A DNA stretch of 64,000 bases, from NCBI RefSeq assembly GCF_007954265.1, contig NZ_VOLS01000001.1:62001-126000 (forward strand), given 5' to 3'. The DNA is from Colwellia sp. C1TZA3 (GTDB lineage Bacteria; Pseudomonadota; Gammaproteobacteria; Enterobacterales; Alteromonadaceae). This document shows, piece by piece, positions 48,376 to 55,348 of this stretch; positions within the stretch are counted from its first letter, which is position 1; every line of letters starts with the position of its first letter. Below the pieces are notes generated by a model. It searched no databases. It saw only the letters and a list, made by a program, of their open reading frames with translations, and was not told where the DNA came from. The translations under genes and the position numbers were made by a program.

Positions 48376-48507
48376 AATCTAGTCCTAATGGTCACTTAAT
48401 AATACCAGCTTACAGCACCTGTTTGTTTTTATCTATAAATGAAACGCCCAACACGCCCTTTTATGGGCAGGGGTTAGCTACAGCAAGTGGTCCATTAAAA
48501 CTGAGTG

Positions 48508-48541
48508 GTCATTACGCCATTAAATTTAATGGTGTAATGAC
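48508..48541. repeat. 34-bp near-perfect palindrome
   Basis: GTCATTACGCCATTAAA followed by TTTAATGGTGTAATGAC; all but one pair match. It has no loop, so it could extrude as a cruciform or serve as an operator for a dimeric regulator. It lies 87 bases upstream of the small ORF at 48628. Confidence 0.6.
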
Positions 48542-48627
48542 TTACTTACCTAAAATAATCTTCACTGGAAAACGTATTAAATATTCGGCTGTCAGTATGA
48601 ACTACAAAAACTAAGGAAAATAATTGA

Positions 48628-48762
48628 ATGAGTAATAACATTTCAGATAGCGCTATGAAAGGAGCAACGACTGGTGCATTGATAGGCGCACGATTTGGTC
48701 CACAAGGCATCGTAATAGGTGTTGCTGTTGGGGGGATTGTTGGTTTTATCTTGGATGATTAA
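48628..48762 (+). CDS. Small glycine-zipper peptide, possible membrane-active peptide
   Basis: A 44-codon ORF beginning MSNNISDSAMKGATTGALIG. The second half is one hydrophobic, glycine-spaced segment (GIVIGVAVGGIVGF) ending LDD; GxxxG-type spacing allows tight helix packing in a membrane. A ribosome site (AAGGA, 48613-48617) and a hairpin at 48780-48800 bracket it, so it looks like a real transcription unit. The shape recalls glycine-zipper peptides, class II bacteriocins and type I toxins, but I cannot assign it. It lies entirely between the 17-bp inverted repeats. Confidence 0.55.
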   Translation: MSNNISDSAMKGATTGALIGARFGPQGIVIGVAVGGIVGFILDD

Positions 48763-48779
48763 TTAAAATATAAAATACA

Positions 48780-48800
48780 GGCTAACTTTATTAGTTAGCC
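48780..48800 (+). terminator. Hairpin after the 44-codon ORF
   Basis: GGCTAAC / GTTAGCC, a perfect 7-bp stem with a 7-base loop, 17 bases beyond the stop. It is followed by a T-containing but not uniform tail (AACTCTTTCT). Confidence 0.55.
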
Positions 48801-48937
48801 AACTCTTTCTAACGGGCATGTTGGGCGTTTGGACGTTATGTTTTCTTAAAACTTTCAAAGATCATTTTTTTGTAATAAAAAGTATAAATCATGAACCGAT
48901 TTTTAGATTCAGTTCACGAGTTACGTTAGCGCTACGG

Positions 48938-51667
48938 TTAACTCAATATCCTGTTAAATCTAGAGCGGAATGCTGTTTCCCCACCTTCCATTTGATTGCA
49001 AATATTATCTTTAACTGTTTGTTCTTGAAGAGCACCTTTTATATTAGAGCGTAATCCTTGCGAATCGTGTTTCATACATATCACATACTCAGCATCCCCA
49101 TTAACAACGATAGGTGCAGAATGTGAAACAATTAAAAGCTGTCTTCGTTGTTTATTCGTTACTATTGCTGGAATAACACTGTTACTTAACATTAAACAAT
49201 CTAAGTCATCCTCAGGTTGATCCAGTATAAGAGGGTCATCTCCATAAGATAATAGAAACTCAAGCATACTAGCTGCTTTTTGTCCTGGTGATGCTGTTTC
49301 TATATTTTCCATGTTACCGCTTAATGCTCTGTAGCGAATTTGGATACCATCATCTGGAAACCAACAAAATAACTTATCTATAGCTTCATCTGATAAAGAC
49401 GAAACTCTTGTTCTTAGGGAGCCATGAATATGATTAGCGTTAGTTAAGTTGTTAGCAGACACTTCTCTATGAAGTTCTTTTAATTCATCTAAATATTGAT
49501 ATTTCATATCAATATCAACTTGACGTGGTGAAAACGTAGGGTGTTCGATAAATGTTTTGAGAATACCTGTTCCTGCTTCTGAATCATATATGCGATCATT
49601 AAATGAACTGATATCTGTAGCACTTTGATAGCCACTTATTATTTGATCTTGCCTTGCATTTAATGGCAATATTTTTATTTGTAAACCATCAAGTTCAAGT
49701 GATTCAATGAAATTATTTCTTTGTAAAGTTAGATCTTTACGATGTTCTAACATTTCATCTGCTAACCTAGATACTTCAGATTCTGATGTGATGATTTTTG
49801 AATCAAGATCCTGATATACCAGCAAGTCGGCTGTTATCCTATTTTTTTGTAGTACAAGTGCATTTAATGTTTCAGGGTCTAAGCCTTCTGTACGGAGTCT
49901 CTCAGCTTCTGTATCAACTTGTTGACGCGCAATTAAGATATTAGCTTTTAAAGTCGTAACGTATTGGTCAGTTTGTAATTGATCTAGACTGGTTTGGGCA
50001 GTTTCTATAGCCGTTACAATTTGTGCTTTAAATAGTTCTTTTATCGTATCAAATTGATCAAGAAATGATGTGTATTCAGGGGCGATCTGTTCTTGTTCAG
50101 TAGTTTCTGTATCAGATTGGCCTTCAGCAACTTCTAAAGCACTTTGTTCAACTTCTTGAATTTCAGGAAAAGAACTAAGAACACTTTCAAGAATAGTATT
50201 TTCATCCTGAAATTTTTGGTCTATTTGTGTTAGTTTTGACTCAAGTTCATTCAAGGTGGTTCTTACACCATAGTAAGAGCTATCTTTTAGCTGATCAATT
50301 GCTCGTTCTGCGTCAATTAACTCACCTTGTAAAGCAGACTCAGACAATTTTTCGCTTAATAAGCCTCGTAACTTAATACGTTCATTTTTGTATTCTCTCT
50401 CAAGTCGTTCCTTTTTCTCATTCCAAGCGCGCTTGTTTACAAAAGTACTTTCATCGCATACTTTTAAAAATGAACCTTGATCTGAAGCCAATTGATAAAG
50501 CATTTTCTGACTAAAAATAGAAATATTAAACCTATCATTAGACCAATTTGTATCATCCTCCCAGATACCATCGCTTAAGACTTGTAATGATGTAATATCA
50601 CCCACGCGCCAGCTAAGCTTGTAGTCTGTGCCATTTTTCTTATAAAAACAATCAATTGAAGAATCTGAACTCATTCCCTCACCAACAGTTTTAAAACTAC
50701 TTATTTGATCTGATATAGTTTCAGGTAGATCTTGGTCTTTTCGCATTCCTAAACGAATACTCTCAATCAATGTTGATTTTCCACTTCCACGTGAACCTAT
50801 AATAGCGTTATAAAAAGGGCTAAGTTCAAGTAATACTGCTTCCCCTCCATCTTCACGACATAGACGGGTTTTTATTTGAAGCTTAGTAAGGTGCATCGCA
50901 GGTACTTGTGGTGGTTCAGAGTCCAGAAGTACACAGCTTTTATGATCAAGTAATGCGATCTTTAAACCATCAAAATTCAACTCTGACATTTTAAGCCAAC
51001 ATGTACGAGTACCAGCTCTATCAGGGCGATGCGCATCTGACCCTCTTACTTTTGAAATCTGGCTAATTAAACGACGACTTGTACCATCTGTTATTTCAGA
51101 TAGCTCACCTTTAATTTCAACTGCATTTGGCTTCGCATTGAAAGCTGCTTCTAGCTCAGTTTGGTTAGTGGTTTCAAGTATTCCTTTTCTTGAGTCTATG
51201 TGCGCAAGAATACTGATAGCATGAGGGTTTCTATTAATATTACCAATGATTTGGGTAACAGTATTTTGTAAAACAAGTTCGTGATTCCGTGCGCCTCTTT
51301 GTATACTTTCCCCACCGTTACATTGCCCAATTAATTGTTCAATATCAGTAGTGGTACTATCTTGATCAAAGATGGCTAATATATGTACGTCACCTGTAGC
51401 TGTTAGCTCTACTCCGGGAAATATGACCAAAGGTTTAAAGTCAGGAAGCTCCCCTGTAGAAAAATCCCGTTGCATTGCAAGTAATTCATTTTTTAAAGGG
51501 TCTACTTTAGCCGCTGTATTGTGATCACTGATGATTACAGCATCAACCCCTTGACGCATATAAGCTAGTAACCATTCTCTATCTGTAACTGTATTGTCCT
51601 GATAGTCATCAGAAGCTGTAGTATGGTTGTGGAAGTCAAACTTAAACCACTTTGAACCAACAGTCAT
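48938..51667 (-). CDS. PHP-domain phosphoesterase fused to an SMC-type ABC ATPase (TrlF/Ppl-like)
   Basis: A 909-aa protein in two parts. Residues 1-250 are a PHP metal-dependent phosphoesterase domain with FDFHNHTTASDD (first His pair), VIISDHN, FPGVELTA (Glu), ILAHID and RGSDAHRP. From about 285 there is an SMC/RecF-like ATPase: Walker A GSRGSGKSTLIE (about 289-300), a long coiled-coil insert (about 400-700), signature SPGQKA, Walker B LILDQPEDDLD (about 812-822) and a SHSAPI switch. NCBI-type names include TrlF family ATPase, and from memory a single-gene anti-phage system, Ppl, has this architecture. A nucleic-acid end-processing defence role is inferred. It sits between an inverted-repeat unit and tRNA-His in an accessory patch. 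Confidence 0.82.
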   Translation of the reverse strand: MTVGSKWFKFDFHNHTTASDDYQDNTVTDREWLLAYMRQGVDAVIISDHNTAAKVDPLKNELLAMQRDFSTGELPDFKPLVIFPGVELTATGDVHILAIFDQDSTTTDIEQLIGQCNGGESIQRGARNHELVLQNTVTQIIGNINRNPHAISILAHIDSRKGILETTNQTELEAAFNAKPNAVEIKGELSEITDGTSRRLISQISKVRGSDAHRPDRAGTRTCWLKMSELNFDGLKIALLDHKSCVLLDSEPPQVPAMHLTKLQIKTRLCREDGGEAVLLELSPFYNAIIGSRGSGKSTLIESIRLGMRKDQDLPETISDQISSFKTVGEGMSSDSSIDCFYKKNGTDYKLSWRVGDITSLQVLSDGIWEDDTNWSNDRFNISIFSQKMLYQLASDQGSFLKVCDESTFVNKRAWNEKKERLEREYKNERIKLRGLLSEKLSESALQGELIDAERAIDQLKDSSYYGVRTTLNELESKLTQIDQKFQDENTILESVLSSFPEIQEVEQSALEVAEGQSDTETTEQEQIAPEYTSFLDQFDTIKELFKAQIVTAIETAQTSLDQLQTDQYVTTLKANILIARQQVDTEAERLRTEGLDPETLNALVLQKNRITADLLVYQDLDSKIITSESEVSRLADEMLEHRKDLTLQRNNFIESLELDGLQIKILPLNARQDQIISGYQSATDISSFNDRIYDSEAGTGILKTFIEHPTFSPRQVDIDMKYQYLDELKELHREVSANNLTNANHIHGSLRTRVSSLSDEAIDKLFCWFPDDGIQIRYRALSGNMENIETASPGQKAASMLEFLLSYGDDPLILDQPEDDLDCLMLSNSVIPAIVTNKQRRQLLIVSHSAPIVVNGDAEYVICMKHDSQGLRSNIKGALQEQTVKDNICNQMEGGETAFRSRFNRILS

Positions 51668-52004
51668 AAATCATCCCTAATTTTTGTGATGCATTAAAGT
51701 ATCGATGTAATAATTTACCATTCTTACATAGGCACTTCTTTAAGCATACTCTTTTGGCTGTTATAGCTACATTGCATATCTACTTTTTGAAAACAGCACA
51801 GGAACCAGACAGTAAACTCCCTAATCAGGCAAAGTTAATCAGTTCCGGTCGATGGTGAGGATATGCGCTAGAAGTTGGATATACGTGTAGTAGATTAGAC
51901 CTAATTAGCTTCAAATACTCACAGAATATGCACAGGAGCAGTTATCAGAAAGTGCTAATTATAGTAGATGATTGCCCAGAGGCTTTGATTTTAAAGGGGA
52001 AGAA
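51668..52004. other. Intergenic region between the PHP-ATPase gene and tRNA-His
   Basis: 337 bases with no ORF above noise. It should hold the promoter of the PHP-ATPase gene. No copy of the tRNA 3' end (a possible attachment site) is seen here. Confidence 0.4.
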
Positions 52005-52081
52005 TGGGGTGGCTAAAGGGACTTGAACCCTCGACAACCGGAATCACAATCCGGGGCTCTACCAACTGAGCTATAGCCACC
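52005..52081 (-). tRNA. tRNA-His (anticodon GTG)
   Basis: The minus-strand sequence folds into a standard cloverleaf: acceptor GTGGCTA / TAGCCAC, D-loop AGCTCAGTTGGTAGAGC, anticodon arm CCGGATTGTGATTCCGG with GTG, T-arm GAGGGTTCAAGTCCCTT. The extra 5' G (-1) pairs with C73, the histidine identity element, and CCA is encoded (ends at 52005). It is nearly identical to the E. coli tRNA-His. It stands alone. Confidence 0.97.
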
Positions 52082-52097
52082 ACTGATATTACTGAAA

Positions 52098-52150
52098 GCG
52101 CCTAGTGGTAAGGCGCGAGGATTGTATTGCATTTTATAGTGGCATGACAA
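52098..52150 (-). promoter_or_regulatory. Promoter and leader of tRNA-His
   Basis: Minus strand: -35 TTGTCA (52150-52145), 18-base spacer, -10 TACAAT (52126-52121), then a GC-rich CCTCGCGCC stretch like the stringent discriminator of stable-RNA promoters. A GCGCC...GGCGC leader hairpin (52098-52116) lies between promoter and tRNA. The remaining part of the 332-base gap up to the DUF1285 gene shows nothing else. Confidence 0.6.
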
Positions 52151-52413
52151 GTAAAATATTGTTTTTTCACTCACTTTTATTGAATTTTACGGTGTGGGTA
52201 AATAATGATTAGTTAGTATCGCTATCATTTAATTCGTTAACGAAAAATAAAGTTATAGAGCGTAGTTAAATTAGGCGATAATTTAACTACTCTAGCGTTT
52301 AATGATTTTAGATACTGCACATAAGCGGATAAAAACGCTTATTTATCTGGCTATTTTAAGTTTTACTGTTAACTTGCTACCATTAGATAAAGTCAGTAAT
52401 TAGGATAACTATT

Positions 52414-52962
52414 ATGTCATTAGAAAAAATTTCTGCCCAAATCTCCGATTCGCAACAAGGTCATGTGAAAAAGATGCCGCCAGTTGAGTTATGGGATCCT
52501 CCTTTTTGTGGTGATATAGATTTAGAGATAAAATCAGATGGCAGTTGGTTTTACAACGGTACAGCCTTTAAACGTTTGTCTTTGGTTAAGCTCTTTGCCT
52601 CAGTATTAAAAAAAGAAGATGACAACTATTTTTTAGTCACACCTGTCGAAAAAATTGGCATTGTGGTTGCTGATGCGCCATTTATTTTAACCCAATGGCA
52701 ATGGTTAGATGAGCAAAAAACCAGTATGCAAGTGACCACTAATTTAGATGACAGCTTTACCTTAAATGCTGAGCATACATTAGAAATCACTGAAGATGGT
52801 GGTTTATATGTCACGGTCAGACGAAATTTGCAGGCGAAGGTGCATCGTAATGTTTATTATCAATGGGTAGATTTAGCCCGTGAAGACAACAATGGTAACG
52901 GCACTGAATTAGTATTTTTCAGCGCGGAACATAGATTTAGTTTAGGGAAACTAGAGAACTAA
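52414..52962 (+). CDS. DUF1285 family protein
   Basis: A 182-aa cytoplasmic protein of DUF1285, function unknown. The typical features are PPVELWDPPFCGDIDLEIKS near the N-terminus (about 23-42), the DGSWFYNGTAFKRLSLVKLFASVLK stretch (about 43-67), and later LVTPVEKIGIVVADAPF. The TAA stop at 52960-52962 is immediately followed by a mobile element that begins at 52963, so the element sits right at the end of the gene and has not damaged it. Confidence 0.88.
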   Translation: MSLEKISAQISDSQQGHVKKMPPVELWDPPFCGDIDLEIKSDGSWFYNGTAFKRLSLVKLFASVLKKEDDNYFLVTPVEKIGIVVADAPFILTQWQWLDEQKTSMQVTTNLDDSFTLNAEHTLEITEDGGLYVTVRRNLQAKVHRNVYYQWVDLAREDNNGNGTELVFFSAEHRFSLGKLEN

Positions 52963-53330
52963 TACCAATCTCACTAATTATCTGATCATTTCACCTGGTC
53001 AAAACAATCCACTACGGCGTTATTTATTTACTCATTATGGCTGCATGGATGCAGCTTATTAAACAATGCAGGAGCATATTGTCATGAACAACGAGTTATA
53101 CCAATCCCATTAAGTTATTGCTCACTTGTACTAGTTAAAATAGCTCAAGGCTGTGTTTCTCTCACTCCCAATAGCCAGCTATTGCTCAATCGAGCGCCTT
53201 ACCTTGAGTCATTTTTCCTGCGCACAACAAGATCACAAACTTAATGGAACTGGTATTATTAAAATAAATGCCTTATATTGGGTCGTTTTTCCTGGGTATA
53301 AAGTAGACCACCTAATTAATGAAATTGGTA
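52963..53330. mobile_element. MITE family B, copy 2, carrying a nested family A element
   Basis: Starts TACCAATCTCACTAATTATC directly after the DUF1285 stop and ends ...ATGAAATTGGTA at 53330. Without the nested 157-bp element and its 3-bp duplication it is 208 bp, similar to the copy at 29899-30118 (shared GCTGCATGGATGCAGC, ATATTGTCATGAACAAC, TTTTTCCTGGGT and AAAGTAGACCA segments). Its right end abuts the broken hemN gene. The outer flanks are TAA and TTA. No sequence resembling the rest of hemN remains between it and DUF1285. Confidence 0.78.
53099..53255. mobile_element. MITE family A, copy 3 (157 bp), nested in family B
   Basis: A full-length family A element flanked by TTA on both sides. 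Comparison with the unoccupied site at 30042-30052 (AGTTATTAAAA) shows that insertion duplicated exactly TTA: here it reads AGTTA-[element]-TTATTAAAA. This is direct evidence that family A moves as a discrete unit. Confidence 0.9.
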
Positions 53331-53989
53331 TTAAACGATTAAAACTTAGGCTATAAAGATGTTCAGCTAGGTTCATTTCAATTTCACGTGGGTCTATTTC
53401 AATACTCATGTCGATTTGTTCTGCAAAGGTAAACTTCTCTTTTAACCGTGCCACTAGCTTGGTCATTTGTTCATCTCGTAAAAAGCTGGGTGTACCACCG
53501 CCCCAATGTAGTTGCTTAACGGTATAGTCTTTAAATAATGTGGCTTTAGAGGCAATTTCTTGTGCAAGAAACTCAAGGTAAATATCAGCTTTATCACGGT
53601 GACGGATAATAGTTTTATTACAGCCACAGTAGTAATACCAAGTTGATTAATTACCTGCTCATTTTTAATGGTTAAAATAGCTCAAGGCTGTGTTGCTCTC
53701 AATCCCAATAGCCAGCTATTGCTCAATCGAGCGCCTTACCTTGAGTTATTTTTCCTGCGCACAACAAGATCACAAACTTAATGGAACTGGTATAACAAAG
53801 ACTGTGACAAAAAGGAATGTGCACATACAAAGACAATTCACGGTTCGGTGATGCGATTATCGCTTGCTTTAAATGTTCATGTTTGAATTGATCATGAAAT
53901 TCTAAGGCGGTTGGGTATGAGGTATAGCGTGGGCCATTAGTATTATATTTTTTTAAGAGTACGCTATCAAAAAATTGAGCTGCTTGCAT
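53331..53989 (-). pseudogene. hemN: Oxygen-independent coproporphyrinogen III oxidase, disrupted and truncated
   Basis: Remnant of HemN, the radical-SAM enzyme that makes protoporphyrinogen IX without oxygen. Intact stretches are the N-terminal 65 codons (KKYNTNGPRYTSYPTALEFH, LSLYVHIPFCHSLC) and, beyond an inserted element, about 101 codons (YYCGCNK, LHWGGGTPSFL, SIEIDPREI, ending at FNRL). A 157-bp MITE (53636-53792) plus TAA duplication splits the Fe-S motif CHSLC-YYCGC and shifts the frame. At 53330 the gene stops at another element, so about 290 of 455 codons are missing. The neighbouring yihI supports the assignment, since E. coli has yihI-hemN. Clearly non-functional. Confidence 0.93.
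53636..53792. mobile_element. MITE family A, copy 4, chimeric, inserted in hemN
   Basis: 157 bp with TACC...GGTA ends and a TAA target duplication on both sides. The right three quarters match family A. The left about 40 bases (TACCAAGTTGATTAATTACC...) match a family B arm, so it is a hybrid of the two families. Removing it with one TAA restores the hemN reading frame through the codons for C-Y-Y-C-G-C. Confidence 0.9.
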
Positions 53990-54166
53990 AAGCATTCCAG
54001 TTTATCTATTTGACACTATTATAGATAAACTAGCCGCGCAAACATTGATCAGGCTCAATGCTAACGGCATCATTGTCACTTATCGGTATTTATCACTGAT
54101 TTGATTAATGACTACAGGGGGTGAACGGTTAGCTGCAAACTAACCGTCTTATTATTTGAAGCTAAG

Positions 54167-54667
54167 TTAAACTGGCGACTCACTCAGCATGCTATTTCGT
54201 TCATTAGCGTATTGGTGCAGTAATTCGATATCTTGGCGAATATCTTCGGCCATTTCTGCCTCAAGTTTCATGCGCTCTAAGTCAAGTCTCATCCGAGACT
54301 GTTTATCAAGTTTTTTACGTGCCGCTAAAATAGGCATATGTTTTATCGCTTCATAAAACTTAAATACTGCTGGAAATTGCACATTTAAGTCTTGGCTTAA
54401 CTTTAATGAATCTAGCAATACACTTAAGCGCCAACAACCTTCTCCGATGTCGCATTGTTCTTCTTTCATCGCGCGCACAATAATAATAACACTGGAGATA
54501 ATTTTTTTATCATGCAGTTGCAGGGCTTGTTGTTGATCTATTTTTTTCTGCTCTTGCTCAAGCTTTTGTTGTTTCAATTGGCGTAGCAACCTAGTGGCTA
54601 CTGCTGCTAATACACCAATAATAACGATAGCTAATAAAGCTAGGTATATCCAAGGGTTGGATAGCAT
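54167..54667 (-). CDS. DUF2489 membrane-anchored protein
   Basis: A 166-aa protein with one N-terminal membrane helix (WIYLALLAIVIIGVLAAVATRLL, about 6-28) and a cytoplasmic helical domain, beginning as a Gln/Lys-rich coiled coil (about 30-52). The conserved DUF2489 core includes IGEGCWRLSVLLDSL (about 75-89) and FKFYEAIKHMPILAARKKL. Function unknown. It begins 9 bases after yihI and is surely cotranscribed with it; in relatives it usually lies between yihI and hemN. Confidence 0.85.
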   Translation of the reverse strand: MLSNPWIYLALLAIVIIGVLAAVATRLLRQLKQQKLEQEQKKIDQQQALQLHDKKIISSVIIIVRAMKEEQCDIGEGCWRLSVLLDSLKLSQDLNVQFPAVFKFYEAIKHMPILAARKKLDKQSRMRLDLERMKLEAEMAEDIRQDIELLHQYANERNSMLSESPV

Positions 54668-54676
54668 TAAATACTC

Positions 54677-55249
54677 CTATTCAAATTTTGATAAATCACT
54701 ATTATCGAACTTATCCCATAAGTCATCTTCAGAGTCTGACTTTTTATTGGGTGCTACAATCTCATCTTCATCATCAAGGCCTAATGCTTGACTAATTTTT
54801 TCATGCTGTTCCATTAGCGTATTGAAATAGCTAACATCTTCAGGCGTTAGTGTTGCGTCAGCATCTTGCATTTCAAGTATTTCAAGCAATCTAGCGTCCT
54901 GTTCAATACGGCTTAATTGCTCGGCTAATGACTCACTAACTTCAACTGCACGAATTGCGGCAATAGGTGAGTTGTCTTGAACCTTTTTAGCTGGTTTGGT
55001 TTTAATCGGTGCCGCCACTTGCTTACCTAAATCAATAGGTGTTTTGTTACCAATGCGAGGATCTTTATTTTTGGCAGAATTCTGGCCATTAGTAATAGTA
55101 GGGCTGGCTTCTTTTTGGCGATTACCCGCTGCTTTACCATTTGCTTTCTTGGCTCTGCGAGGTGTTGGTTCGACTAGTTTTTTTTTGTCATCTTTAACGA
55201 TGCCAAGAGAACCGGTGCCGGGTTTGCGTGATTTTTTAGTACGAGACAT
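54677..55249 (-). CDS. yihI: Der GTPase-activating protein YihI
   Basis: Stimulates the GTPase Der (EngA) and so tunes 50S ribosome assembly. The 190-aa protein has the family's basic, disordered N-terminal half (MSRTKKSRKPGTG..., RRAKKANGKAAGNRQ, to about 100) and a conserved acidic helical C-terminal half (LAEQLSRIEQDARLLEILEM, LTPEDVSYFNTLMEQHEKI). A terminator and a likely sRNA gene lie directly upstream on the same strand, an arrangement like E. coli csrC-yihI. Confidence 0.92.
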   Translation of the reverse strand: MSRTKKSRKPGTGSLGIVKDDKKKLVEPTPRRAKKANGKAAGNRQKEASPTITNGQNSAKNKDPRIGNKTPIDLGKQVAAPIKTKPAKKVQDNSPIAAIRAVEVSESLAEQLSRIEQDARLLEILEMQDADATLTPEDVSYFNTLMEQHEKISQALGLDDEDEIVAPNKKSDSEDDLWDKFDNSDLSKFE

Positions 55250-55321
55250 AGTAATAACTTAAAATAATAAACAATTGCTTTTATTTTACGACATTCTACA
55301 CTAAACAGCGACAGAAAGAAA

Positions 55322-55348
55322 AAAAGCGACGTTAATAACGTCGCTTTT
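55322..55348 (-). terminator. Strong intrinsic terminator of the sRNA upstream of yihI
   Basis: AAAAGCGACGTTA / TAACGTCGCTTTT, a nearly perfect stem. On the minus strand it is followed by a run of seven T, so it terminates transcription coming from about 55660, just before yihI. No protein gene ends near it (the next minus-strand gene stops 556 bases away), so its presence implies an RNA gene. Confidence 0.88.

Larger units (their letters stand above)
48442..48830. repeat. 389-bp segment bounded by 17-bp inverted repeats (attC-like core sites)
   Basis: Left arm AAACGCCCAACACGCCC (48442-48458) and right arm GGGCATGTTGGGCGTTT (48814-48830) are complementary at 16 of 17 positions. They carry GCCCAAC and GTTGGGC, the RYYYAAC and GTTRRRY core sites of integron attC recombination sites, each with an adjacent second half-site (ACGCCC, GGGCAT). 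The spacing (381 bases) is much longer than a normal attC (roughly 60-140), and no integrase gene is in the window. The segment encloses a 34-bp palindrome and a 44-codon ORF. It could be a composite or enlarged attC, a cassette remnant, or an unrelated inverted-repeat element. Confidence 0.55.

Noticed and set aside
48423-48614. Plus-strand frame running through the left 17-bp arm and the palindrome
   Set aside because: Its sequence is made by the repeat structures themselves; no ribosome site and no downstream conservation argument.
47600-52081. Genomic island with tRNA-His attachment site
   Set aside because: No integrase gene and no duplicate of the tRNA 3' end found in the patch, so only the weaker 'accessory patch' is claimed.
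53233-53466. Minus-strand 77-codon frame taken as a separate gene
   Set aside because: Its first half is hemN (MTKLVARLKEKF...FNR) and its tail is translated repeat; it is part of the hemN remnant.
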